Origin: Streptomyces venezuelae
Lineage (GTDB): Bacteria > Actinomycetota > Actinomycetes > Streptomycetales > Streptomycetaceae
DNA length: 64,000 nucleotides
Assembly: GCF_008642335.1 (NCBI RefSeq)
Contig: NZ_CP029191.1
Span: 6,448,001 to 6,512,000 of the forward strand
Direction: 5' to 3'
In this document: positions 1 through 7,193 of the stretch, in pieces
Position numbering within the stretch: the stretch's first letter is position 1
Layout of the letters: each line of letters opens with the position of its first letter
Notes under the pieces: generated by a model
The model's input: the letters and a program-made list of their open reading frames with translations, nothing else
The model's database searches: none
Told to the model about the DNA's origin: nothing
Program-made: the position numbers and the translations under genes

Positions 1-524
1 TTCGCGAAGACGGTCTCGTCGTAGGCGACGAGGTCCATCTTGTTCACGGCGAGGACGACGTGCGGGACACGCAGCAGCGCGGCCACGGCCGCGTGCCTGC
101 GGGTCTGCTCGATGACGCCGTTGCGGGCGTCGACGAGGACCACGGCGAGGTCGGCGGTGGAGGCGCCGGTGACCATGTTCCGCGTGTACTGCACGTGGCC
201 CGGCGTGTCGGCCAGGATGAACCGGCGCCGCGCCGTCGCGAAGTAGCGGTACGCGACGTCGATCGTGATGCCCTGCTCGCGCTCGGCGCGCAGGCCGTCC
301 GTGAGCAGCGCGAGGTCGGGGGCGTCGGCGCCCCGGCTCGCGGAGGCGCGCTCGACGGCCTCCAGCTGGTCGGTGAGGACCGACTTGGAGTCGTGCAGGA
401 GGCGGCCCACCAGGGTGGACTTGCCGTCGTCGACGGAACCGGCGGTGGCGAACCGCAGCAGGGTGGTGGCCGACAGCTGCTCGGTGGAGAGCGGCTTGAC
501 CGGCTCGGCGGTGCTGTTGCTCAT
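1..524 (-). CDS. cysN: sulfate adenylyltransferase subunit 1, GTPase (partial, 3' end outside window)
   Basis: This is the regulatory GTPase subunit of ATP sulfurylase, which with CysD makes adenylylsulfate (APS) from sulfate and ATP in the cytoplasm. About 174 residues are visible. The G1 loop [10 protein letters not shown] lies at residues 28-37, followed by the DTPGH (G3) and NKMD (G4) motifs of translation-factor-like GTPases. The start is the ATG at 524, which lies 2 bases after the cysD TAA, so cysD and cysN are tightly coupled as the last visible genes of the operon. The C-terminal beta-barrel domains lie beyond the window edge, so whether a CysC kinase is fused cannot be judged; a separate cysC in the operon makes that unlikely. 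Confidence 0.95.
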   Translation of the reverse strand, partial: MSNSTAEPVKPLSTEQLSATTLLRFATAGSVDDGKSTLVGRLLHDSKSVLTDQLEAVERASASRGADAPDLALLTDGLRAEREQGITIDVAYRYFATARRRFILADTPGHVQYTRNMVTGASTADLAVVLVDARNGVIEQTRRHAAVAALLRVPHVVLAVNKMDLVAYDETVFA

Positions 525-526
525 GG

Positions 527-1465
527 TTAGAAGTACCCCTCGCGCTTGCGGTCTTCCATCGCGGCCTCGGACATCTTGTCGTCGGCGCGGGTCGCGCCGC
601 GCTCGGTGAGGCGGGACGCGGCGATCTCGGTGATGACGGCGTCCAGCGTGGTGGCGTCGGAGTCCACCGCGCCGGTGCAGGACATGTCGCCGACCGTGCG
701 GTAGCGCACGAGCCGCGTCTCGACCGTCTCGCTCTCCTTCGGGCCGCCCCACTCGCCCGCGGTCAGCCACATCCCGGAGCGCTGGAACACCTCACGCTCG
801 TGGGCGAAGTAGATGCCGGGCAGCTCGATGTCCTCGCGGGCGATGTACTGCCACACGTCCAGCTCGGTCCAGTTGGAGAGCGGGAACACGCGGACGTGCT
901 CGCCGGGTGCGTGGCGGCCGTTGTAGAGCTGCCACAGTTCGGGGCGCTGGCGGCGCGGGTCCCACTGGGAGAACTCGTCGCGCAGGGAGAACACGCGCTC
1001 CTTCGCGCGGGCCTTCTCCTCGTCCCGCCTGCCGCCGCCGAAGACGGCGTCGAACCGCTCGCTCTGGATCTTCTCGGTGAGCGGCAGCGTCTGCAGGGGG
1101 TTGCGGGTGCCGTCCGGGCGCTCCTTGAGGACACCGCGGTCGATGTACTCCTGCACGGAGGCGACGTGCAGCCGCAGCCCGTGCTCGGCGACGACGCGGT
1201 CGCGGTACTCCAGGACCTCGGGGAAGTTGTGCCCGGTGTCGACGTGCAGCAGCGAGAAGGGGATCGCCGCGGGGGCGAACGCCTTCAGCGCCAGGTGCAG
1301 CATCAGGATGGAGTCCTTGCCGCCGGAGAACAGGATCACCGGGTTCTCGAACTCGCCCGCCACCTCGCGGAAGATGTGCACGGCCTCGGACTCGAGGGCG
1401 TTCAGGTGGCTGAGCGCGTACGGGCTGTCGGTGCCCTCGTCGGTCACTGTGGCGACGGTCGTCAT
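527..1465 (-). CDS. cysD: sulfate adenylyltransferase subunit 2
   Basis: Catalytic subunit of the CysDN ATP sulfurylase, joining sulfate to the AMP moiety of ATP. The 312-residue protein has the PP-loop SGGKDS at residues 47-52 and the family's conserved C-terminal tail ending in KREGYF. Length matches the family. Its ATG overlaps the cysC TGA by four bases (ATGA), and cysN follows after 2 bases, so translation of cysC, cysD and cysN is probably coupled. Identification is secure. Confidence 0.96.
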   Translation of the reverse strand: MTTVATVTDEGTDSPYALSHLNALESEAVHIFREVAGEFENPVILFSGGKDSILMLHLALKAFAPAAIPFSLLHVDTGHNFPEVLEYRDRVVAEHGLRLHVASVQEYIDRGVLKERPDGTRNPLQTLPLTEKIQSERFDAVFGGGRRDEEKARAKERVFSLRDEFSQWDPRRQRPELWQLYNGRHAPGEHVRVFPLSNWTELDVWQYIAREDIELPGIYFAHEREVFQRSGMWLTAGEWGGPKESETVETRLVRYRTVGDMSCTGAVDSDATTLDAVITEIAASRLTERGATRADDKMSEAAMEDRKREGYF

Positions 1466-1998
1466 GCGAGACCCCTTTCGCTGAGCAGCGCGTGAACGGC
1501 CGCCGCTGACTCCTGCACGGTCTGGTCCTGCGACTCGATGCGCAGATCGGGCGACTCCGGCGCCTCGTAGGGGTCGTCGACCCCGGTGAGGCCGGAGATC
1601 TCACCCGCGGCCTGCTTCGCGTACAGGCCCTTCACATCGCGTACGGAGCAGACCTCGACCGGCGTCGCGACGTGCACCTCCAGGTACGCGGTGCCGCCGG
1701 CCTGGTGGCGCTTGCGCACCGCCTCGCGGCTGTCGGCGAACGGCGCGATCACCGGCACCAGGGCCAGCACGCCGTTGCGCGCGAGCAGCTCGGCGACGAA
1801 GCCGATGCGCTGCACGTTGGTGTGCCGGTCCTCGCGGCTGAAGCCGAGGCCCGCCGAGAGGAATTCGCGGATCTCGTCGCCGTCGAGGACCTCCACGCGG
1901 TGGCCCTCGGCGCGCAGCCGGCCCGCCAGTTCGTACGCGATGGTGGTCTTTCCGGCGCTGGGCAGGCCGGTGAGCCAGACGGTGGCTCCGGTCGTCAC
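1462..1998 (-). CDS. cysC: adenylylsulfate (APS) kinase
   Basis: Phosphorylates APS to PAPS. The 178-residue protein begins TTGATVWLTG and has the Walker A motif GLPSAGKTT at residues 11-19, plus the DVKGLY and GVDDPYE segments of the APS kinase family. I chose the GTG at 1998 because GGGAG lies 7 bases upstream and the length fits the family. An in-frame ATG at 2061 overlaps the cysH stop (TGATG) and would add a 21-residue Gln/Thr/Arg-rich extension, so it remains a possible start. It sits between cysH and cysD in the sulfate operon. With CysC present, the pathway can proceed through PAPS. Confidence 0.94.
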   Translation of the reverse strand: MTTGATVWLTGLPSAGKTTIAYELAGRLRAEGHRVEVLDGDEIREFLSAGLGFSREDRHTNVQRIGFVAELLARNGVLALVPVIAPFADSREAVRKRHQAGGTAYLEVHVATPVEVCSVRDVKGLYAKQAAGEISGLTGVDDPYEAPESPDLRIESQDQTVQESAAAVHALLSERGLA

Positions 1999-2060
1999 GT
2001 GGTTCTCCCGGGTCTGTCGCTGCGGTGTCCGCGTGCGCTGCTGCGTCTGCGGCGCGGTCA

Positions 2061-2774
2061 TCAGTGGATCCCGCACTCGGTCTTGGCGTTGCCGGCCCAG
2101 CGTCCCGCGCGGGCGTCCTCGCCCTCCAGGAGGCGGCGGGTGCAGGGGGCGCAGCCCACCGAGCCGTAGCCGTCCATCAGGAGCGGGTTGGTGAGGACGC
2201 CGTGCTCGGTGACGTACGCGTCGACGTCGTCCTGGGTCCAGCGGGCGATCGGCGAGATCTTGACCTTGCCGCGCTTCTCGTCCCAGCCGACGACCGGCGT
2301 GTTCGCGCGGCTCGGCGAGTCGTCGCGGCGCAGCCCGGTGGCCCACGCGACGTACCCGGCGAGGCCCTCTTCCAGAGGCTGGACCTTCCGCAGCTTGCAG
2401 CACAGGTCGGGGTTGCGGTCGTGGAGCTTCGCGCCGTACACCGAGTCCTGCTCCGCCACGGACTGACGGGGCGTCAAGGTGATGACGTTGACGTCCATGA
2501 CGGCCTCGACGGCGTCGCGGGTGCCGATGGTCTCCGGGAAGTGGTAGCCGGTGTCCAGGAACACCACGTCGACGCCGGGCCTGGCCCGTGAGGCGAGGTG
2601 GGCGACGACCGCGTCCTCCATCGAGGAGGTCACGCAGAAGCGTGCCCCGAAGGTGTCGGCGGCCCACTGGAGGATCTCCAGGGCGGAAGCGTCCTCCAAG
2701 TCGCGCCCGGCCTGCTCGGCGAGTGCCCTCAACTCGTCGTCCGTGCGCGCTTTCTGATCCTGAGCAGTCGTCAT
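2061..2774 (-). CDS. cysH: phosphoadenylyl/adenylyl-sulfate reductase
   Basis: Reduces APS or PAPS to sulfite with thioredoxin as electron donor. The 237-residue protein carries a Cys-Cys pair at 125-126 and a CxxC at 208-211. This four-cysteine pattern is the [4Fe-4S] ligand set of APS-type assimilatory reductases. The redox-active cysteine is in the C-terminal ECGIH (Cys234). By family knowledge the iron-sulfur type prefers APS, yet an APS kinase gene lies immediately downstream, so the substrate used in vivo is open. The ATG at 2774 overlaps the stop of the upstream small gene by four bases. Confidence 0.93.
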   Translation of the reverse strand: MTTAQDQKARTDDELRALAEQAGRDLEDASALEILQWAADTFGARFCVTSSMEDAVVAHLASRARPGVDVVFLDTGYHFPETIGTRDAVEAVMDVNVITLTPRQSVAEQDSVYGAKLHDRNPDLCCKLRKVQPLEEGLAGYVAWATGLRRDDSPSRANTPVVGWDEKRGKVKISPIARWTQDDVDAYVTEHGVLTNPLLMDGYGSVGCAPCTRRLLEGEDARAGRWAGNAKTECGIH

Positions 2775-2950
2775 ATCTGGTTCTCTCCACTGCTGGTGTG
2801 CTGAACGCCCCGGGCGAGCAGCCCGAGGAACTTCAGCTGAAAGGCCCGGTTGCAGGCTCCGCATTCCCACGCGCCGTGTCCGGCCTCGTGGGGGCGCAGG
2901 TCCTCGTCGCCGCAGTAGGGGCAGTGGAAGGGGGCGGCACGCTCGCTCAC
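2771..2950 (-). CDS. small double-CxxC (zinc-ribbon-like) protein of the sulfate operon
   Basis: A 59-residue protein encoded between sir and cysH. It starts at a GTG whose bases overlap the sir TGA (GTGA), and its own stop overlaps the cysH ATG, so it is translationally embedded in the operon. It has two CxxC knuckles, CPYC near residue 10 and CGAC near residue 35, separated by a charged segment, which suggests a zinc ribbon or rubredoxin-like metal site. No enzyme family is recognisable. I recall similar small genes at this place in other Streptomyces sulfate operons. The role is unknown; an accessory part in sulfite or APS reduction or metal delivery is inference only. Confidence 0.8.
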   Translation of the reverse strand: MSERAAPFHCPYCGDEDLRPHEAGHGAWECGACNRAFQLKFLGLLARGVQHTSSGENQI

Positions 2951-4644
2951 TTGAGGGCCTCCTCGGACGCGCGGGCGGTCCACGTGGCGAAGCGCTCGCC
3001 GTCCTCGCGCTGCTCCTGGAAGCGCTTGAGGACCCGCTCGACGTAGTCGGGGAGCTCGGTGGCGGTGACCTTCAGGCCGCGGACCTTGCGGCCGAAGCCG
3101 GCGTCGAGTCCGAGGGCGCCGCCCAGGTGCACCTGGTAGCCCTCGACCTGGTTGCCCTCGTCGTCGAGCATGAGCTGGCCCTTGAGGCCGATGTCGGCGA
3201 CCTGGATGCGGGCGCAGGCGTTGGGGCAGCCGTTGATGTTGATGGTGATCGGCTCGTCGAACTCCGGGATGCGGCGCTCCAGTTCGTCGATGAGCGAGGC
3301 GCCGCGCGCCTTGGTCTCGACGATGGCGAGCTTGCAGAACTCGATGCCGGTGCAGGCCATGGTGCCGCGCCGGAACGGCGAGGCGTTGACGCGCAGGTCG
3401 AGGGCTTCGAGTGCGGAGACGAGCGAGTCGACCTGGTCCTGCTCGACGTCGAGCACGATCATCTTCTGCTCGGCGGTGGTGCGCAGCCGGCCCGAGCCGT
3501 GGGCCTCGGCGACCTCGGCGATCTTCGTGAGGGTGGTGCCGTCGACGCGTCCGACGCGGGGCGCGAAGCCGACGTAGAAGCGGCCGTCCTTCTGCCGGTG
3601 GACGCCCAGGTGGTCGCGCCAGGTGCCCGCGGGCTGCTCGGGGGCGGGCCCGTCGACCAGCTTCCGCTGGAGGTACTCGTCCTCGAGGATCTGCCGGAAC
3701 TTCTCCGGGCCCCAGTCGGCGACGAGGAACTTCAGGCGGGCGCGGTTGCGCAGGCGGCGGTAGCCGTAGTCGCGGAAGATGCCGATGACGCCGCCGTACA
3801 CGTCCGGCACCTCGTCGAGCGGCACCCAGGCGCCGAGGCGCACGCCGAGCTTGGGGTTGGTGGAGAGGCCGCCGCCGACCCAGAGGTCGAAGCCGGGGCC
3901 GTGCTCGGGGTGGTCGACGCCGACGAAGGCGACGTCGTTGATCTCGTGGGCGACGTCGAGCTGCGGGGAGCCGGAGATCGCGGTCTTGAACTTGCGCGGC
4001 AAATTCGAGAACTCGGGGTTGCCGATGAAGCGGCGCTGGATCTCGTCGATGGCGGGGGAGCCGTCGATGATCTCGTTCTCGGCGACGCCCGCCACGGGGG
4101 AGCCGAGGATGACGCGGGGCGTGTCGCCGCACGCCTCGGTGGTCGAGAGGCCGACGGCTTCGAGGCGGCGCCAGATCTCGGGGACGTCCTCGATGCGGAT
4201 CCAGTGGTACTGGATGTTCTGGCGGTCGGTGAGGTCTGCGGTGCCGCGCGCGAACTCCTGCGACACCTCGCCGATCACGCGCAGCTGCTCGGTGGTCAGC
4301 CGCCCGCCGTCCACGCGGACGCGGAGCATGAAGTACTCGTCGTCCAGCTCCTCCGGCGCGAGGACCGCGGTCTTGCCGCCGTCGATCCCGGGCTTGCGCT
4401 GGGTGTAGAGCCCCCACCAGCGCATACGTCCGCGGAGGTCGTTCGGGTCGATGGAGTCGAATCCACGCTTCGAGTAGATCGTCTCAATACGTGTCCGCAC
4501 ATTGAGACCGTCGTCGTCCTTCTTGAACTGCTCGTTCCCGTTGAGCGGCGTGAAGTGACCGACGGCCCACTGGCCCTCGCCGCGGTGACGGCTCACCTTG
4601 CGGCGGGGCGTTGCTGGGGCAGGCTTCTCTGGCGTGGCGGCCAT
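2947..4644 (-). CDS. sir: ferredoxin-dependent sulfite reductase (nitrite/sulfite reductase family)
   Basis: Reduces sulfite to sulfide with six electrons using siroheme and a [4Fe-4S] cluster. The 565-residue protein has the cluster ligands Cys431 and Cys437 (CTGIEFC) and Cys473 and Cys477 (CPNAC), in the order expected for the family, within two ferrodoxin-like/siroheme-binding repeats. Arg- and Lys-rich siroheme contacts such as TDRQNIQYHWIR are present near residue 140. It is the first large gene of the operon, and the leader peptide gene at 4793-4852 precedes it by about 150 bases. A nitrite reductase cannot be excluded by sequence alone, but the sulfate-operon context decides for sulfite. 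Confidence 0.95.
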   Translation of the reverse strand: MAATPEKPAPATPRRKVSRHRGEGQWAVGHFTPLNGNEQFKKDDDGLNVRTRIETIYSKRGFDSIDPNDLRGRMRWWGLYTQRKPGIDGGKTAVLAPEELDDEYFMLRVRVDGGRLTTEQLRVIGEVSQEFARGTADLTDRQNIQYHWIRIEDVPEIWRRLEAVGLSTTEACGDTPRVILGSPVAGVAENEIIDGSPAIDEIQRRFIGNPEFSNLPRKFKTAISGSPQLDVAHEINDVAFVGVDHPEHGPGFDLWVGGGLSTNPKLGVRLGAWVPLDEVPDVYGGVIGIFRDYGYRRLRNRARLKFLVADWGPEKFRQILEDEYLQRKLVDGPAPEQPAGTWRDHLGVHRQKDGRFYVGFAPRVGRVDGTTLTKIAEVAEAHGSGRLRTTAEQKMIVLDVEQDQVDSLVSALEALDLRVNASPFRRGTMACTGIEFCKLAIVETKARGASLIDELERRIPEFDEPITININGCPNACARIQVADIGLKGQLMLDDEGNQVEGYQVHLGGALGLDAGFGRKVRGLKVTATELPDYVERVLKRFQEQREDGERFATWTARASEEALK

Positions 4645-4792
4645 GGCGGTACGTCCTTCGGGGCAGCGGGAAAAGCGGCTCTGACCTGCGAAATCGGCAC
4701 GTCACTACGCATGGTGAACGCATGCGGGGACGTGCGCGCGGCGCTGCGCAGGGAGGGGGTTCAGTGGATGGGGAGCGGCTGTGCTGAGCTGA

Positions 4793-4852
4793 TCAGCAAG
4801 CCGGACACATGGCGCTGGACATGCGGCCGAGGTCGACGTGACGTCGACTCAC
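4793..4852 (-). CDS. short cysteine-containing leader peptide upstream of sir
   Basis: A GTG-initiated reading frame of 19 codons ending in TGA, located about 150 bases before sir. The peptide reads VSRRHVDLGRMSSAMCPAC. It contains the RxHVDLxRxSSAxC pattern that I know from annotated putative leader peptides upstream of sulfur-metabolism genes in Streptomyces. Two cysteine codons fall in its last four positions, so ribosome behaviour there could report cysteinyl-tRNA supply to the downstream sir operon. The upstream ribosome-binding sequence is weak (GGAAACG). The peptide match is seen directly; the attenuation role is inferred by analogy with polycysteine leaders described in mycobacteria. 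Confidence 0.8.
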   Translation of the reverse strand: MSRRHVDLGRMSSAMCPAC

Positions 4853-4914
4853 CAAGGCGTTTCCAGTGCGATCCATGCCGGAAGCGTGTCACGGGACTTT
4901 CGGCCCAGTCCAGC

Positions 4915-4943
4915 ATTATCCAAAATGCGGACACCCTTGTCCC
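4915..4943 (-). promoter_or_regulatory. candidate sigma-70-type promoter of the sir leader/operon
   Basis: On the minus strand, GGGACA (4943-4938) and GATAAT (4920-4915) are separated by exactly 17 bases. The -10 box matches five of six consensus positions and the -35 box four of six. Transcription would begin near 4908, giving a leader of about 55 bases before the short peptide. The -35 box lies inside one arm of the inverted repeat at 4930-4963. Confidence 0.5.
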
Positions 4944-4963
4944 GTATCGTGGACAAGGGTGTC
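4930..4963. promoter_or_regulatory. 13-bp perfect inverted repeat over the sir promoter
   Basis: The arms GACACCCTTGTCC (4930-4942) and GGACAAGGGTGTC (4951-4963) are perfect inverted repeats with an 8-base spacer. One arm covers the candidate -35 of the sir leader promoter, which suits a repressor or activator site. The element also lies 54 bases past the stop of the upstream acetyltransferase gene on the same strand, so it may instead, or also, act as that gene's terminator. No run of T follows. Confidence 0.6.
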
Positions 4964-5016
4964 GTCGGTCACAGCGTGGCGCGGAGGGCTCAGGGGGCGC
5001 GGAGGGCGCAGAGGGT

Positions 5017-5607
5017 TCAGTCGCCGTCGGCTCCCGGCCACGGCCCCGGAGTCGGCACGTCCGCCTCCTCCTCGACCTTCGTGTCGAAGAGCCGGAACCC
5101 GCGCCGCCGATAGTTGTCCATGGCGTGTTCGCCGTCCTTGGAGCACGTGTGCAGCCAGACCCGCTCGGTCGGCGCGAGCCCCGGCCACCGCTCGGCCAGG
5201 TCCCAGGCGCGCGCGACGGCGTACGACAGGAGGTGGCCGCCGATGCGGCGCCCCCGGAAGGCGGGGAGCAGCCCGAAGTAGACGATCTCGACGACGCCCT
5301 CCGCCGCGTCCCCGTTCTCGCCGCGCGCCGCCAGCTCCACGTACCCCGCCGGCGTCCCCTTCTCGTACGCGACCCACGTCTCCACACCCGGCCGGTCGAG
5401 GAGCTTCTGCCACTCCGCGTACGTGAGGGAGAGCCGGTCGGACCAGCGGATGTCCCCGCCGACGGAGGAGTACAGGAAACGGCTGAACTCGGGCGAGGGG
5501 ATCTCGGCGCGCACGATCCGGACGTCGTCCCCTTCGGGCGCGGCGGCCGGGCGCAGGTCGGCCGGAGACGTCTGTTCGAGGGACCAGGTGGTGACAGTGA
5601 TGCTCAT
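5017..5607 (-). CDS. GNAT-family N-acetyltransferase
   Basis: A 196-residue cytoplasmic acetyltransferase with the acetyl-CoA-binding segment RGRRIGGHLL (Q/RxxGxG/A type) near residue 140 and the GNAT-like C-terminal NYRRRGFRLF motif. The short segment CSKDGEHAMDNY just before it is typical of small actinomycete GNATs. The substrate cannot be read from sequence. It ends 13 bases upstream-side of the GAF regulator gene on the same strand (stop of that gene at 5621), so the regulator and this gene probably form a short transcript. The start is the ATG at 5607. Confidence 0.85.
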   Translation of the reverse strand: MSITVTTWSLEQTSPADLRPAAAPEGDDVRIVRAEIPSPEFSRFLYSSVGGDIRWSDRLSLTYAEWQKLLDRPGVETWVAYEKGTPAGYVELAARGENGDAAEGVVEIVYFGLLPAFRGRRIGGHLLSYAVARAWDLAERWPGLAPTERVWLHTCSKDGEHAMDNYRRRGFRLFDTKVEEEADVPTPGPWPGADGD

Positions 5608-5620
5608 GGGGCTCAGAGAA

Positions 5621-6916
5621 TCATGTGCGCCGCGCGGCGCACACCGCGGGCGCCATCGAGTGCGGCAGCAGGTCCGCGGGGCGCTCCGGCATGATCACGT
5701 CCACGTCCACGTCCTCGTGCAAGCGGTAGGGGCGATGGGCGAGGAGGCCGCCCAGATAGCGCCGGACGCGGGAGAGCTCGGCGCGCACCGTCACCGTGCG
5801 CGCCGCGTCGCCGAACATGTCCTCGGCGAGCCCCGAAGCGGTGCGTCCCGTGCGGTACGTACAGAGGAGGTAGAGGAGCTCGGCGTGGCGCGGGCTCAGC
5901 TCGTGCGTCCAGTCGTGGGCGCCGCCGAGCACCGAGAGCGTCCACCGGCGCGGACTGCTCACGTCCAGGACGAGACGGGTCGCGGCGACCGGCCGCGGCA
6001 CGTCGCCGGGATCCTCCGGGCGCAGCAGCCACCCGCCGGGCAGCGGCTCCACCAGGCACGGCCCCAGCGACGGCAGCCAGGTGCGGCCCGCGCCGAAGGA
6101 CTTGGGGAGCGTGAGGCGGCCCGCCGGGGGCATGCCCGTCACCGCGGCCGTCCAGCCGTGCACGTCGACCGCGAGCGCCCGCCCGTCGAGCCGCGCGAGG
6201 ACGGGCGCCGCCACCGCGCGCAGCCGGTCGAGGGCCGTCACGTGCCGGTCCCGCAGCCGCGCCTCCCCGAGCTTGGCGACCGCGTCGACCAGGGCGAGCG
6301 TCGCGGGATGGATGGTCCGCAGCGGGCCGCTGACGTCGACCACGCCGAGGAGCCTGCCGTCGCGCGGATCGGTCAGGGGGGCGCCCGTGCACGTCCACGG
6401 ATGGTGGGTCCGCACGAAGTGCTCGGCGGAGAACACCTGCACGGGGTGGCGCACCACCAGCGGCGTCCCTATGCCGTTCGTGCCCACGACGTTCTCGCTC
6501 CAGTCCGCGCCCGGTTCGAACCCGAGCGAGTCCGCCTTGCGCAGCACGGCGGCGCTGCCCTCGCGCCACAGCACACGCCCGTCGGCGTCGCTGACGACCA
6601 TGATGTGCTGCGCCGCGTCCGCCACGGACACCAGCGCGTCGCGCAGGACGGGCATGATCTCCCGGAGCGGCGAGGCCCGGCGGCGCTCCTCCAGCTCCTC
6701 CTCGCTCAGCAGCCGCGACCGGACGTCATGGTCCGGGTCGACCCCGCGGAGGATCATCCGCCCCCACGAGTCGCCGATCACCGGACGCGGCTGGACCCTG
6801 GGCCGCTGCCCGGACAGCGTGGCGTCCCGCACCCCCTTCAGGACGCGTGCGGCGTGCGCGAGGTCCATGGCGGACAGGCGCGCGAGGTCGATCGTCGACG
6901 GGGCGTTCATGACCAC
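5621..6916 (-). CDS. GAF-domain transcriptional regulator (AcoR-like, lacking AAA+ domain)
   Basis: A 431-residue protein. The N-terminal region up to about residue 220 matches the sensor part of AcoR-type activators, including WxRM, VVGTNGIGTPL and the HPWTCTGAPLTDP segment of the GAF domain. There is no AAA+ ATPase Walker motif. The C-terminal third has a winged-helix-like segment (LSPRHAELLYLL ... ELSRVRRYLGGLL) likely to bind DNA. In Streptomyces such proteins often control aldehyde dehydrogenase genes, but none is next to it here. The start may be the GTG at 6916, four bases after AAAGGA, or the ATG two codons later. A palindrome at 7027-7044 is a likely binding site. Confidence 0.8.
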   Translation of the reverse strand: MVMNAPSTIDLARLSAMDLAHAARVLKGVRDATLSGQRPRVQPRPVIGDSWGRMILRGVDPDHDVRSRLLSEEELEERRRASPLREIMPVLRDALVSVADAAQHIMVVSDADGRVLWREGSAAVLRKADSLGFEPGADWSENVVGTNGIGTPLVVRHPVQVFSAEHFVRTHHPWTCTGAPLTDPRDGRLLGVVDVSGPLRTIHPATLALVDAVAKLGEARLRDRHVTALDRLRAVAAPVLARLDGRALAVDVHGWTAAVTGMPPAGRLTLPKSFGAGRTWLPSLGPCLVEPLPGGWLLRPEDPGDVPRPVAATRLVLDVSSPRRWTLSVLGGAHDWTHELSPRHAELLYLLCTYRTGRTASGLAEDMFGDAARTVTVRAELSRVRRYLGGLLAHRPYRLHEDVDVDVIMPERPADLLPHSMAPAVCAARRT

Positions 6917-7026
6917 GGGGTCCTTTCCGGCCAGACCGGGGCGTGCGGGAGCATCCCCTCATCGTGCCCCCTGCGAGGCCTGCCCGGGTGCCGCATCGTC
7001 GATGAACCGGCACGACGGCACGTCGA

Positions 7027-7044
7027 GTTGCAACCTCCTGCAAC
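7027..7044. promoter_or_regulatory. inverted repeat GTTGCA-N6-TGCAAC upstream of the GAF regulator
   Basis: Perfect 6-base arms flank a 6-base spacer about 110 bases before the regulator start. The spacing and TTGCAA core suit an autoregulatory operator of the GAF regulator. The rest of 6917-7131 shows no gene. Confidence 0.45.
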
Positions 7045-7131
7045 CCTGGCCAAGGCCCTGACGGGGCCCGAATCTGGACAGCAACGCCGCCCGTGCGGTG
7101 TTCACGCTCCTCAAGGGGCCTGAGTGACGGG

Positions 7132-7159
7132 GGTGGTGCCGTGTCGGCGCAGCACCACC
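7132..7159 (-). terminator. hairpin after the acyl-CoA dehydrogenase gene
   Basis: GGTGGTGC (7132-7139) pairs with GCACCACC (7152-7159) around a 12-base loop, starting 35 bases beyond the TAG of the acyl-CoA dehydrogenase gene on the minus strand. There is no T-tract, which is common for high-GC terminators. Confidence 0.5.
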
Positions 7160-7193
7160 TCCGTACCAACCGGGCCGATGTCCAGCACAGGCC

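Noticed and set aside
3127..5694. Long plus-strand open frame opposite sir and its leader
   Set aside because: It is the complement shadow of sir, rich in Val/Asp/Gly/Leu as expected from high third-position GC, with no family motifs.
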